64,000 nt of DNA from Megaustenia siamemsis (Eukaryota; Mollusca; Gastropoda; Stylommatophora; Ariophantidae): the NCBI GenBank assembly GCA_032433765.1, contig JAVIAB010000160.1, forward strand, positions 12,693,969 to 12,757,968, in the 5' to 3' direction. Below, piece after piece: positions 25,047 to 35,204 of this stretch. Below the pieces are notes generated by a model, which did not search any database, was not told the origin of the DNA, and was given only the letters and a program-made list of their open reading frames with translations. The number at the start of each line of letters is the position of its first letter. The first letter of the stretch is position 1. Made by a program: the position numbers and the translations under genes.

Positions 25047-25322
25047 AAAAGAGGGGGGGGGGTGTTCCACGGGTTATTTGTTATAATTGGGGGTGGGGGG
25101 AGGTTCACGTGTTACTTGTCTGGTATAATGGAGTGGGGAGGGAAGTCCACGTGTTACTTGTCTGTTATAATGGAAAGGGGGGGGGTGGAGGAGGTCCACG
25201 TGTTACTTGTCTGGTATAATGGAGTAGGGGAGGGAAGTCCACGTGTTACATGTCTGGTATAATGGAGGGGGGAGGGAAGTCCACGTGTTACTTGTCTGAT
25301 ATAATGGAGGGGGGGGGGGGGA
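25047..25322. repeat. About 42-bp G-rich minisatellite with CACGTG in each unit
   Basis: Five to six imperfect units of 'gtccacgtgttacttgtctg' + 'gtataatgga' + a G run of 5-14. The length varies with the G run. The G tracts are on the plus strand. Confidence 0.9.
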
Positions 25323-25599
25323 GAACCAGGTTAAAAAACCCTGTCCTTAACCCTCTTTTTTCGCCGCTCTTTTCTCTTCATTGTTCGTCCGTAAAAGTTG
25401 TAAATTGAGTTTCTTGTAGACGGCAAACCTTGGACATGCGACTTCAGCACGTCACCTTACGCCACCTTACGCCACCTTTAGGGTCCTGGGGCTTTTATTA
25501 TTATTGCTATGTGTGTGTTTGTGCTTTTTGACAAATAATCTTCCTTCTTTAGTTATTCTCCGGTGTGAGATAATTAATTACCGCCTAGAAAATAAGGTA
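25323..25599. other. Unassigned spacer
   Basis: No gene is seen. A short repeat, 'ccttacgcca', lies near 25455. Confidence 0.5.
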
Positions 25600-26172
25600 A
25601 TCTATCTGTCAGATAAGACTACTGTCTGCCAGATAAGATTACTGTCTGTCCGGTAAGATTACTGTCTGGCCGAAAAGATTACTGCTGTCCAGTAAGACTA
25701 CTGTCTATCAGATAAGATTACTGTCTGTCCGGTAAGACTACTGTCTATCAGATAAGATTACTGTCTGGCCGAAAAGATTACTGCTGTCCAGTAAGACTAC
25801 TGTTTATCAGATAAGATTACTGTCTGTCCGGTAAGACTACTGTGTGTCCGATAATATTACTGTCTGTCCGATAAGACTACTGTCTGTCCGATAAGATTAC
25901 TGTCTGTCCGATAAGGCCACTTTCTGTCCGATAAGATAACTGTCTGTCCGATAAGATAACTGTCTGTCCGATAACCTGTCCTGTCCGCAGTCTGCTCGAT
26001 AACCTGTCTTGGCGATAACCTGTCTTGTGTGCTGTCTTCGCGATAACCTGTCTTGTCTGCTGTCTTGCCGGTAACCTGACTTGTATGCTGTCTTCCCTGT
26101 AACCTGTCTTGTCTGCTGTCTTTTTGGTAACTTGTCTTGTCCGCTGTTTTCCCGGTAACCTGTCTTGTCTGC
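25600..26172. repeat. Two abutting minisatellites (about 22 bp and about 27 bp)
   Basis: 25605-25965: 'gattactgtctgtccgataa' type units. 25970-26172: 'gtaacctgtcttgtctgctg' + 'tcttccc' type units. Both keep a C-C-G-A/G-TAA junction, so the second may derive from the first. Confidence 0.9.
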
Positions 26173-26534
26173 AGCATGCCAGATTAAAATGATAATTCAG
26201 GGTAGCCAACCTTCGATGTCGAAGCAGAACCCAATTAATAAGTGAATATTCACTGTGGACACTTTTCTTCATCGTCCGCCCTTAAAAGAAAGTTGTAAAA
26301 TAGCGTCATTGCTTTGTTGTTTACAGTAAAAAGCAATTTTTAAAAATGTCCTAAACAGCCGACTTAAACGTGGTGTTGTTGGATACAGGATTGCTCCCCC
26401 TCTTGGGTCATTCATCGCCTGAGCACTCTCTAGATTATTTATTCAAACAGACCGTTGGGTTATAAAATGGGATCTTTATTAGCTCTGGTTCCCAAACATT
26501 AATGCAAACACTCAGCTTGAGTCACTGACCGCAT
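26173..26534. other. Unassigned stretch
   Basis: A short 'gggtagccaaccttcgatg' word at about 26200 equals the LINE-A 3' end, hinting at a tiny LINE-A remnant (+). Otherwise nothing is recognised. Confidence 0.45.
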
Positions 26535-27150
26535 TAGTCCAGGTGATGTCCGGTGTGTTATCCCCCTTTAGTCCATGTGATGTCCGGTGTGTTATCCCCT
26601 TTTATTCCAGGTGATGTCCGGTGTGTTATCCCCCTTTATTCCAGGTGATGTCCGGTGTGTTATCCTCCTTTGGTCCAGGTGATGTCCGGTGTGTTATCCC
26701 CATTTATTCCAGGTGATGTCCGGTGTGTTATCCTCCTTTAGTCCAGGTGATGTCCGGTGTGTTATCCCCCTTTATTCCAGGTGATGTGCTATGTGTTATC
26801 CTCCTTTATTCCAGGTGATATCCGGTGTGTTATCCTCCTTTAGTGCAGGTGATGTCCGGTGTGTTATCCTCCTTTAGTCCAGGTGATGTCCGGTATGTTA
26901 TCCTCCTTTATTCCAGGTGATATCCGGTGTGTTATCCTCCTTTATTCCAGGTGATGTCTGATGTGTTATCCTACTTTATTCCAGGTGATGTCTGGTGTGT
27001 TATCCTACTTTGGTCCAGGTGATGTCCGATGTGTTATCCTCCTTTAGTCCATGTGATGTCCGATGTGTTATCCTCCTTTAGTCCATGTGATGTCCGATGT
27101 GTTATCCCCCTTTAGTCCAGGTGATGTCCGATGTGTTATCCCCCTTTTGT
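26535..27150. repeat. 34-bp minisatellite, about 18 copies
   Basis: Unit 'gtgatgtccggtgtgttatc' + 'ctcctttagtccag'. Variant sites are tccg/tccgatg and ttattcc/ttagtcc. Confidence 0.97.
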
Positions 27151-27494
27151 CGTTTAACTGTTACATAATAAATTAGTACAGTGCCTATCTATTTAAAACA
27201 ATTACTTATATGAACAAAACATGACTATTTGTTGTTGATATTTTAGTAGTTTGGTAAATTTGCTCAGTTCTGAGACACGACGATGCTGCTACCGTGTATT
27301 GATAATTACCATAAGGAAAGCTATAATATAAATTGTTTAAATGTTTGTGTTGACATTATGGTTAATTTACATCTGAAAGGTTAAATGTTGTCAAATTTTG
27401 AGGTGTTTATTTTCATATACGTAATTGGACTAAATTTTAAATAGAATACAAATAAACTAATCTACAATATTCATATTTGTGTTTTATTATGGCC
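27151..27494. other. Unassigned A/T-rich stretch
   Basis: No gene or repeat unit is recognised. Confidence 0.5.
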
Positions 27495-27790
27495 CTTTTC
27501 GTCTGGTCAGACGGTCTAGTGGAGGCTATTGTGTATTTTTTGAGGTTTTGTTTTTGTCGAACAGCTTCTCTCGTGGCTAATTCTACCAATGTTTGATAAA
27601 CACACACGGCCACAGAATGAACAAGTCAGGCGCACTGATCCACAGGTTTTCCATCCTTTTTCATGAGTCTTTTTCTCTTCTAAGTGTTGCCTTAGCACAG
27701 TCTCAAATGATGTTATACCGCTACTTATACATGCTCTCCGTGAAGTGCGATCTTTTGCTAGATGTTCCCAGTCATATTTACATATGGAGA
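27495..27790 (-). mobile_element. LINE-F C-terminal remnant with zinc-knuckle motif
   Basis: Minus-strand fragments read 'DWEHLAKDRTSRRAC', 'FETVLRQHLEEKKTHEK' and, after a shift, 'CSFCGRVCLSNIGRISHERS'. The C-x2-C ... H-x3-C pattern with 'GR.C.S.IG..SH.R' is typical of the carboxyl end of many LINE reverse transcriptases. The frame is broken at least once. The rest of the element is absent. Confidence 0.6.
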
Positions 27791-27947
27791 AGTCATTCAG
27801 AGATGATTTACATATATCTCTATATCATCGTAGTTTAGTGTTTTTTTTTTTTTTTTTTTTGTGCAGTGTCAAAAATATGAACCACTCCAATAAAATATCA
27901 AGATCGAGAATGAGTGGAATGCAGTTTCCTTGTGGCATCTTCTTTAT

Positions 27948-28545
27948 CATCATCAAGTGCCATCTCCGCATCGAAGGTTGGCTACCATGGAACGCCATTT
28001 TGCTCTGTCTCTTGCTTTGATGGTGGAGGTTGTCATAGGCTGGTTTGTCCATCTTTTGATGTTACTCGTCCATGTTAGTCTTGGTCTGCCTCTGCCTCTT
28101 TTACCTTGTATTTTTCCCTTTAGGATTACTTTTAGTAGGCTGTTGTGTCTTTTAACATGGTCCAAAAATCGCATTTGTCTTGTTTGTATTGTGCTTAGTA
28201 GTTCTCTTTTAATTTTTAGTTGTTTTAAGACTGCATCGTTGGTTTTCTTTTCATTCCATCCAATTCTACCTATTCTTATATATATCCACATTTCAAAGGC
28301 TTCAATTTTCTGTTCTGTTTGTTTTTCTTGTCTAATGCCCATGTTTCTGCATCATACAGGAATATTGAGAAGATATAACATTTTGCTATTTTTAGTTTTA
28401 GCCCTGATGTTATTTGTTTTGATGTTAGTATGTTCTTCGTGACATTAAAATTACTTTTTGCCATTCCTATTACTTTGTTTATTTCAGTTGTACATTTTCC
28501 ATCACTGGTTATAGTCTGTCCAAGGTGGTTGTAGTTCTTCATTTA
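27948..28545 (-). mobile_element. LINE-A 3' fragment
   Basis: Minus strand gives 'NYNHLGQTITSDGKC', 'MAKSNFNVTKNILTSKQI', 'LKIAKCYIFSIFLYDAETW', 'RIGRIGWNEKK', 'FLDHVKRHNSL' and 'GKRGRGRPRLTWTSNIKRW', then the conserved 3' end 'atggtagccaacctt'. It lies about 110 bp upstream of the Kv2 exon and in the opposite orientation to it. A T run at 27840-27860 lies just outside. Confidence 0.9.
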
Positions 28546-28639
28546 TACATGTAACAATATCTGCATCATTATAATTCAAATACACAATTGAGACTAAAGT
28601 GAGCAGTTTTGAAAGAGTTATCGTTCCTAACGTGGTTAA

Positions 28640-28654
28640 TCTTTTACCTTTCAG
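28640..28654 (+). promoter_or_regulatory. Splice acceptor candidate for the Kv2 exon
   Basis: Pyrimidine-rich 'tcttttacctttcag' ends in AG at 28653-28654, directly before an open frame continuous with the T1 exon. It is the best acceptor in the region. An upstream exon is not visible in this window. Confidence 0.6.
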
Positions 28655-29575
28655 CTCTGGTTCCGTCCAGAACGCAGAGGGCATAAATAGCCTTGGTGGA
28701 GGGCATGGGGCCCCGTTCCGACATAACTCAGGCCCTACAACAATGCGGAAAAAGGATTCGGTGTCTAGGGGCCCCTCATCGCCTTCCTCCAACTCCGACG
28801 CCTGCAGAGACTTGGAGCAGGGGACATCAGCTACGCCCACGAACAACCAAAACGCGACTCATTCTTGCCTGAAGTCGCGCACTGACCACAAGCGGTTGGA
28901 GGTCAAGATCGCAGAGCAACCATCAGCCCCATCATCGACAGCTGGCTCCATCAACAGCATGGTAGGATCCAGCAATTTCGACCGCGGTCAGTCGAGTCCC
29001 TGCCCACCCATGCTCCTCCCATCCAGAGGCCGGTATTACCAGTTCGTTGACCCAAACCCACCCGATGCCTATACTATAACGAGGTCAAGACAAAGGACTA
29101 GGCGTGTCATTCTCAACGTGGGAGGAGTCAAACACGAAGTCTTGTGGAGAACACTTGAACGTATGCCTCACACACGTCTGGGTAAATTGAGGGAATGTAC
29201 ATCTCATGAAGCTCTGATGGAACTCTGTGACGACTACAACATCGGCGAGAATGAGTACTTCTTTGACAGACATCCCGGTCATTCTCCTCCATCATCAACT
29301 TCTATCGTACAGGCCGGCTTCATCTTGTCGAAGACATGTGTGTCCTGTCCTTTTCAGAGGACCTCGAGTATTGGGGAGTTGATGAGCTTTACCTAGAATC
29401 CTGCTGCCAGCACAGATACCACCAAAGGAAAGAACACGTCTATGAAGAGATTCGGAAAGAGGCGGAGTCAATACGACAACGAGACGAGGACGATTTTGGG
29501 ACAGGCACGTTTGCACGTTGGCGGGAAAAGGTCTGGGATTTGCTGGAGAAACCAACGACCTCTATGGCAGCCCGG
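28655..29575 (+). CDS. Shab: Shab/Kv2 voltage-gated K+ channel exon (N-terminus and T1 domain), frameshifted
   Basis: Encodes the cytoplasmic N-terminus and the T1 (BTB-type tetramerisation) domain of a Kv2 delayed-rectifier channel; in this family T1 directs subfamily-specific tetramer assembly at the plasma membrane. A Ser/Asn/Pro-rich leader is followed by 'RRVILNVGG' (29100-29126), '[12 protein letters not shown]', 'TRLGKLREC' and '[10 protein letters not shown]' ending at 29279. The continuation '[10 protein letters not shown]', '[14 protein letters not shown]' and 'KVWDLLEKP' is in another frame, so one base is missing between 29279 and 29280. The T1 zinc site H-x5-C-x20-CC is complete (His 29321, Cys 29339, Cys-Cys 29402-29407). 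A pyrimidine tract with AG at 28653-28654 is a plausible acceptor; 'cccgg|gtaag' at 29575/29576 is a phase-0 donor just before S1. If this is the first coding exon, ATG 28743 is the start candidate. No S1-S6 exon is visible downstream. Family call is firm; functionality is uncertain (base error or real mutation). Confidence 0.93.
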
Positions 29576-29581
29576 GTAAGC
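29574..29581 (+). promoter_or_regulatory. Splice donor of the Kv2 T1 exon
   Basis: 'gggtaagc': GT at 29576-29577 follows the codon for the last residue of the 'MAAR' motif. Homology to Kv2 stops exactly here and the following codons are unrelated. Confidence 0.85.
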
Positions 29582-30389
29582 ATGTTTTCTTTTCCTGTAC
29601 TTATATTTTCTTAGTTATGGTACTCAATTAGGCACACCTTTTTATTTCCGTAATATTTAATAGCATTTATTACAGCTTGTTTTATAGTTTAGTATTTTCT
29701 TTTGCAAGGAATGCTAGTAGTAGCTAGTTATTTTTGTTTATTAATATTCTTGACTGGATTAATATTAAAATATTTTCTTATTCTTTCATGAGATCACCTA
29801 TTATTGCAGTGCATTGATTTTACTTTTTATATGGCGTTTTCTAGAGCACTACCATTTATATTTTGTTGTTATCACCTGCACGACAAAATCTAGTTCCCAT
29901 TAATTTTAACATTTGATGTGATTATTGAATTGACATTTATATTTGCTTTTTGTTTTTTTCTGCACATTTATTTGGGAGTAAAGATCAAAATATACAAACA
30001 GTACAGATAAGAGAAAAAACTGAGCAATTACGGAATCATGTATCTCAAAGACGGTTAAAAAAATGATTGTGTTCAATTAAGCAGTTATGTAACTTGTTCG
30101 TTCAATAACAAGGCGAAACCCATCCTTTGCTTTATCTCTTTGGTCACTTATTTCTTTCTCCAAAAAAATATTTTTGAGTTCTTATTTATATTTGTTTTAA
30201 GAACTTGCTTTTCATGAGCTCAGTAATGCTAACATAAATAAAGTTAATAATAATAATATTAATAATAATAAATATGAGCAAAACACTTCGTTAGCATTAC
30301 CGGTGCACAATAAAACAATGAGTTATATATATATATATATAGCATAATGCAATTTGGTATTTAAAAAAAGAGGTTGTATACAATTTTGC
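29582..30389. other. Kv2 intron start, A/T-rich
   Basis: No coding sequence. Contains an (ATA)n patch at about 30245-30275 and (TA)n at about 30325-30342. Confidence 0.7.
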
Positions 30390-30935
30390 ATCACAGAAAT
30401 AAAAAGCCGAATAGCTCAGGCCAAAATAGCATTTCAGAAAATGAAAAACGTCTTCTGCAACAATACTATGTCAATAGTAGTGAGATAGAGATATTATCAG
30501 TGCTAAATAGAGCCAATTCTGACTTATGGAAGCGAATTATGGACAGTAGACAAATAAACGAAATGACGACATAGGCCACAAAAATGAAATTTCTCAGATG
30601 AATATTGAGAGCTCCCTGAACAACTAAAAAGACCAACGAGAATATTCTCAAAGACGCCAACACAAAAAGGGTGCTTCTAAAAAAAACATCAGAAAGAAAC
30701 AATATCAATGTTACGGACACATGGTGAGAAGTAAAATCTTGGGGTGATTGGTTACAACAGACAAAAGAGAAAGAGAGAAGATACCAACTAGATAGTTTGG
30801 TGTCGTGGCATTTAAAACAGTCAACAATTGTAGAGATCCGATGCGCTGTGGATAGAAAATTGTAGATGGGCATGATCGCCTGTGCCAGCAGGTATTGCAC
30901 ATGATGGTGATGATGATGATGTTGATGTTGATGAT
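30390..30935 (+). mobile_element. LINE-C 3' fragment
   Basis: Degenerate post-RT region: 'NSDLWKRIMDSRQIN', 'tcagatgaatattgagagct', 'aacatcagaaagaaacaat', then 'gatccgatgcgctgtggata' and the 3' end 'tgccagcaggtattgcacat' followed by a GATGAT tail. It forms the plus arm of an inverted pair with 31047-31580. Confidence 0.85.
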
Positions 30936-31046
30936 GATGGTAATAACAGAAGTTTGGCATCCAGCCTAGTTAAGTTATAAAAATGCAGAAAAGCAGAACT
31001 GAAATAGATCATTTATCAATAATTAATTTAAGCATAAAAATAAGTC

Positions 31047-32381
31047 ATCATTACCATGTGCCATATCGGTTGACGTAGGCGATCATATCCTTCCACAATC
31101 TTCTATCCACAGTGCATCGTATCAATTCTGTTGTTGACTGATTTCCACGCCATGACACCAAACGATCTGGTATCTTCTCTCTTTGTAGTCAGCGATCTCT
31201 CTTTCCTTGTATTCTGCTAGTTGTAACCAAGTATTCCAACTTTCCTCTTCTCATGATGTGCTCGAAATTGTCAATTGTTTCTTTCTGATGTTTTTTAAGA
31301 GCTCCCTTTTTGTGTTGGCCTCTATGAGAATGTCCTCATTAGTCATTTAGCTGTCCAGGGAACTTTCAACATTCTCCCGAGAAATCCCATCTCTGTGGCT
31401 TCTAATCGTCTTTTCATTTGTCTGTTTACTGTCCATGATTTGCTTCCATAGGTCAGAATTGTTCTATATGGCACCGATGAACTCTCTTTCTCACTTCTAT
31501 TGACATAAATTTATTGCGTAAGACGTTTTTCATTTTCTGAAACGCTATTTTGGCCTGAGCTATTCTGCTTTTTTGCTTCTATGGCGCATCTCCCATCTGA
31601 TATTATTAAGCCCAAGTATTTGATGTGTTGCACTTGTTTAAGATTTATCCTGTTTATTTTTATGCTGCATACTGATTATTATTGTTTTTTTTTTCGATAT
31701 GACCATTACTTTTGTTTTCTTACTATTCAGACTGAGACCTTTCTTGTTGTTTTCTTTCACTATTATGTCTATCATTTCTTGTTGTTTTCTTTCACTATTA
31801 TGTCTATCATTTCTTGTTGTTTTCTTTCACTATTATGTCTATCATTTCTTGTTGTTTTCTTTCACTATTATGTCTATCATTTCTTGTTGTTTTCTTTCAC
31901 TATTATGTCTATCATTTCTTGTTGTTTTCTTTCACTATTATGTCTATCATTTCTTGTTGTTTTCTTTCACTATTATGTCTATCATTTCTTGTTGTTTTCT
32001 TTCACTATTATGTCTATCATTTCTTGTTGCTAATTCTCTCTCTCTCTCTCTCTCTGCTATTAAGCCTGTGTCATCCGTATATCGCAAATTGTTTATGTTG
32101 TGACCGTTGACTTCAATTCCTTTTATATCTACTATAGATCTCATATTTTCGCTGTAAAGTGAAAACAAATCCAGCGACAGAACACAGTTTTGTCTGACTC
32201 CTTGTTTCATATATTGGAACTGATCTGTTTGGTTGTTAATTCTTATGGCTGCTGTATGTTTCTATTACATGTTTTTTTTATGATTCGCAGATCCTTGCCA
32301 TCAATGTTTAATTTCTCCAACATATTGATTATTTCCACATACTTTACTTTGTCAAATGCTTTTGTGTAGTCTATAAAGCAA

Positions 32382-32437
<56 letters not shown>

Positions 32438-33000
32438 CTTTACCTCTATAGCTCTTTCTATCAATGTTCTTAAGATGTATATTGAATTATTGGTGCCCTT
32501 TACTTCCACAAACCAACATTGTTCCTCGCTTATTTCTGGTTTTATTTTGTTCCTTACACGTCTCATGATGATTCTTAGTAATATTTTAGTCATATGACTT
32601 ATGAGACTAATAGTACGATGGTCCTCACAATCAGTGGCGCCTGACTTCTTCGGTATGGCTACAAAGATAGATTTTAGTAGATCTTCGGGTATGTGTCCAG
32701 TGTTATATATATCATTGAGTAGTTTTGTTTATGACTTGTACTCCCAGCTCTCCTAATGCATTTATCTCTTCGATTGTTATATTGTCGGGACCTGGAGCTT
32801 TGTCTCTTTTCATGTGTTAAATTGTCTCCTCCACTTCACTCTGTATTATTGGTGCTCCTGTGTCTTTGTTTGAATTGTTTAGCTATGGTCATTCATCCTC
32901 ATACAGTTGACTGATATATTCTGTCCATCTTTCCATTATCTTCTCCTGTCCCATTATTACATTTCCTTCCTTTTATTTCACACATCCCTAAACTTTGATT
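31047..33000 (-). mobile_element. LINE-C reverse transcriptase copy with internal tandem expansions
   Basis: The minus strand reads from about 33000 down: 'APGPDNITIEEINALGELG', 'MTKILLRIIMRRVRNKI', 'CFIDYTKAFDKVKYVEI', 'MLEKLNIDGKDLRIIK', 'KQGVRQNCVLSLDLFSLY', catalytic 'NNLRYTDDTGLIAE' (YTDD in place of the usual YADD), 'KENNKKGLSLNSKKTKVMVI', and the C-terminal part down to the 3' end at 31047. The frame is broken in several places. Three tandem expansions sit inside the coding region: (TA)n at about 32388-32436, (TC)n at 32036-32055 and a 35-bp unit about eight times at 31735-32030. It lies in the Kv2 intron, antisense to the gene. Confidence 0.9.
31735..32030. repeat. 35-bp minisatellite inside LINE-C, about eight copies
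   Basis: Unit 'tttcttgttgttttctttca' + 'ctattatgtctatca', nearly invariant. In the minus frame a single unit is part of the LINE-C sequence 'EMIDIIVKENNKK', so the array arose by amplifying LINE coding sequence. 35 is not a multiple of three, so each copy shifts the frame. Confidence 0.95.
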
Positions 33001-33019
33001 TCGTTTCTTCCTGTTAAAT

Positions 33020-33520
33020 CATTAACTAAAAAGACGACAGTAATCAAAGATAATACTAAAAATCTACAAGTGGATATTAAAATTGAAGGAATAGATCTGG
33101 ATACAGTTAGAGCCACAACTGCTTTGAACATACTATAACCAGCATTAGAAAATTTAAAACTGAAATAAACAAAAGAATAGGAATGACAAAAAATAATTTT
33201 AATGGCATGAAAAATATACCAGCATCAAAACAAAAACACTAGGGTTATGACTAAGAATAGCAAAATGTTATGTCTTCTTAATATACCTGTATGTTGCAGA
33301 AAGTGGCATGTTAAAAGACACAACAGTCTACTAAAAGTAATACTGGAAGGGAAAATACAAGGTAAAAGAGGCAGAGGCTGACCAAGACTAACATGGAGGA
33401 GAAACATCAAAAGATGGACAAGTCAATCTATGACAGCCTGCACCACCAAAGCAAAAAACAGAGTAGAATGGTGATCCATGGTAGCCAACCTTCGTTGCGG
33501 AGAAGACACTCGATGATGAT
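33020..33520 (+). mobile_element. LINE-A fragment
   Basis: 'KKTTVIKDNTKNLQVDIKIE'-type sequence, then 'gggaaaatacaaggtaaaag' and the 3' end with 'ggtagccaaccttcg' and 'gatgatgacgatgatgg'. An internal deletion joins the start of the post-RT region to the 'GHVKRH' region. Confidence 0.8.
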
Positions 33521-33529
33521 GACGATGAT

Positions 33530-33935
33530 GGTGCAGAATCATGGACATTAGACAATAAAACAGAACAGAAAATTGAAGCCATTGAAATGTGGATTTATAG
33601 AAGAATAGAAAGAATTGGATGGAAAGAAAAGAAAACAGACGATAATGTCTTAAAACAACTAAAAATGAACTTTTAAGCGCAATTCAAACAAGGCAAATTA
33701 TATTTTTGGGGCATGTTAAAAGACACAATCGCCTGCTAAAGTAATCTTGGAAGGAAAAATACAAGGTAAAAGAGGCAGAGGCAGACCAAGACTAACATGG
33801 AAGAGTAATAATCAAAAGATGGACAAGTCAGATTATGACAATCTACACTAGTAAAGCAAGAGACATAGCGGAATGGCGCCCCATGGTAGCCAACCTTCGA
33901 TGCGGAGACGGTACTCAATGATGACGATAAATTCA
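33530..33935 (+). mobile_element. LINE-A 3' fragment
   Basis: Begins 'gcagaatcatggacattaga', continues with 'gaaatgtggatttatagaag', the 'ggcatgttaaaagacacaa' and 'ggcagaggcagaccaagact' blocks and ends 'actcaatgatgacga'. It is tandem with the preceding LINE-A fragment. A short (TATC)n tract follows at 33942-33960. Confidence 0.88.
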
Positions 33936-33964
33936 TTTAACTATCTATCTATCTATCTATTGAC

Positions 33965-34375
33965 CTTGAGCCGTTAGGGCGTAGTACACCTTCTCCTATA
34001 TGAATTTTTGTTTAGCAGTTTTCTTTTAAAGATTTGTCTGTCTCTGTTCTGTGCAATCATTTAACTGATTGTTCGTAAATTGTGTTTCTTTAATTGTTGT
34101 TTTACCATTTCTTCACATTTCTGCTTTAACCATCCTTCCTTTGCTTCTCTGCATTTCTTTGGATCTCTTTGTATAATATTATGTGCGTCCGTTCTTCTTT
34201 CTCATGTTCTCATTTCTTTTTGTTGATTCTTTTAGTCGCTGGTATTACTTCTTTTAATGTTTACTGAATCGATTGTTTGAGCATTTTCCACTGCTCCTCG
34301 ATGTTCTGTATTTTCTCAGTTGCATTGTACCTATTTTGTACTCTCGTGCTGTACCTATCACCCATCTTTATATCT
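33965..34375 (-). mobile_element. Possible LINE endonuclease-RT linker remnant
   Basis: The minus strand has Lys/Arg/Glu-rich broken frames such as 'WLKQKCEEMVKQQLKKH' and 'EQWKMLKQSI', resembling the linker between endonuclease and reverse transcriptase in LINEs. No catalytic motif is visible. Confidence 0.4.
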
Positions 34376-34377
34376 CA

Positions 34378-35098
34378 TCATCATCAAGTACCGGGCCTGC
34401 TGGCGTATTTGATCATGTCTCTCCACAATTTTCGATCTCGGCAGCTATTTATCATTTCTGTTGTTGACCTTCTGCCAAGCCATTCTCTTAAGCTGTCTGG
34501 TATCTTTTCTCTTTGCTTCCCTCTATCTCTTCGTCCCTCAATTTTTCCAGTTGTTACAATATATTCCAGTTGTTCTCTTCTCATTACATGGCCAGAAAAT
34601 GATGATTGTTTCTTCCTAATATTGGAAATTAGCTCTCTTTTTGCTTTGACCTCTCTCAGAACATCTTCATTACTCTTCTTAGCTGTTCATGGTATTCTCA
34701 ACATTCTTCTGTAGTACCACATTTCTACAGACTCCAGTGATTTTCTTGTCTGTTGTCCTATTGTCCATGATTCGCATCCATATGTTAAGATTGACTCTAC
34801 GTAACATTTAAGAACTCTTTTTCCTGTTTCTATTGTCAAAAATGGATTGCATAGTATCTTCCTCATTTTTTGGAAAGCTGCTTTTGCCTGAGCCATTCTG
34901 CATCTCACCTCTTTTGTACATCTTCCGTCTGAGGTTAACAAAGTTCCCAAATATTTAAATTCATTTACCTGTTTTAATATTGTTCCACTTGTCTTTATTT
35001 TGCACTGAAGTGATGTCTTTTTCTTTGTTGTTATCATTACCTCTGTCTTTTCGCTATTAAGGCTGAGTCCTTTATTTTTGCTTTCTTTCACTGCTAAG
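34378..35098 (-). mobile_element. LINE-B copy, best preserved in the window
   Basis: Minus strand: 'KGLSLNSEKTEVMITTKKK', 'GTILKQVNEFKYLGTLLTS', 'RMAQAKAAFQKMRKILCN', 'ESILTYGCESWTIGQQTRK', 'VEMWYYRRMLRIP', then after one frameshift 'MRREQLEYIVTTGKIEGRR' and 'RDRKLWRDMIKYASRPGT', ending in a TGATGA tail. This is the post-RT C-terminal half of a LINE. It is 5'-truncated just after the active-site region. Confidence 0.9.
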
Positions 35099-35204
35099 GG
35101 AGGGTACCCCGAAATATAACAACCCCACTGCCTTGAGGGTGAGACTTTTTTGTCAAAGGCTAGCGGAGCCAACCGTAAACAAACCGATATAAGGCAACAG
35201 AAAA
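35099..35204. other. Junction between LINE-B and a 35/37-bp array
   Basis: Unique-looking 100 bp with 'ggtaccccgaaatataacaa'. No gene. Confidence 0.4.
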
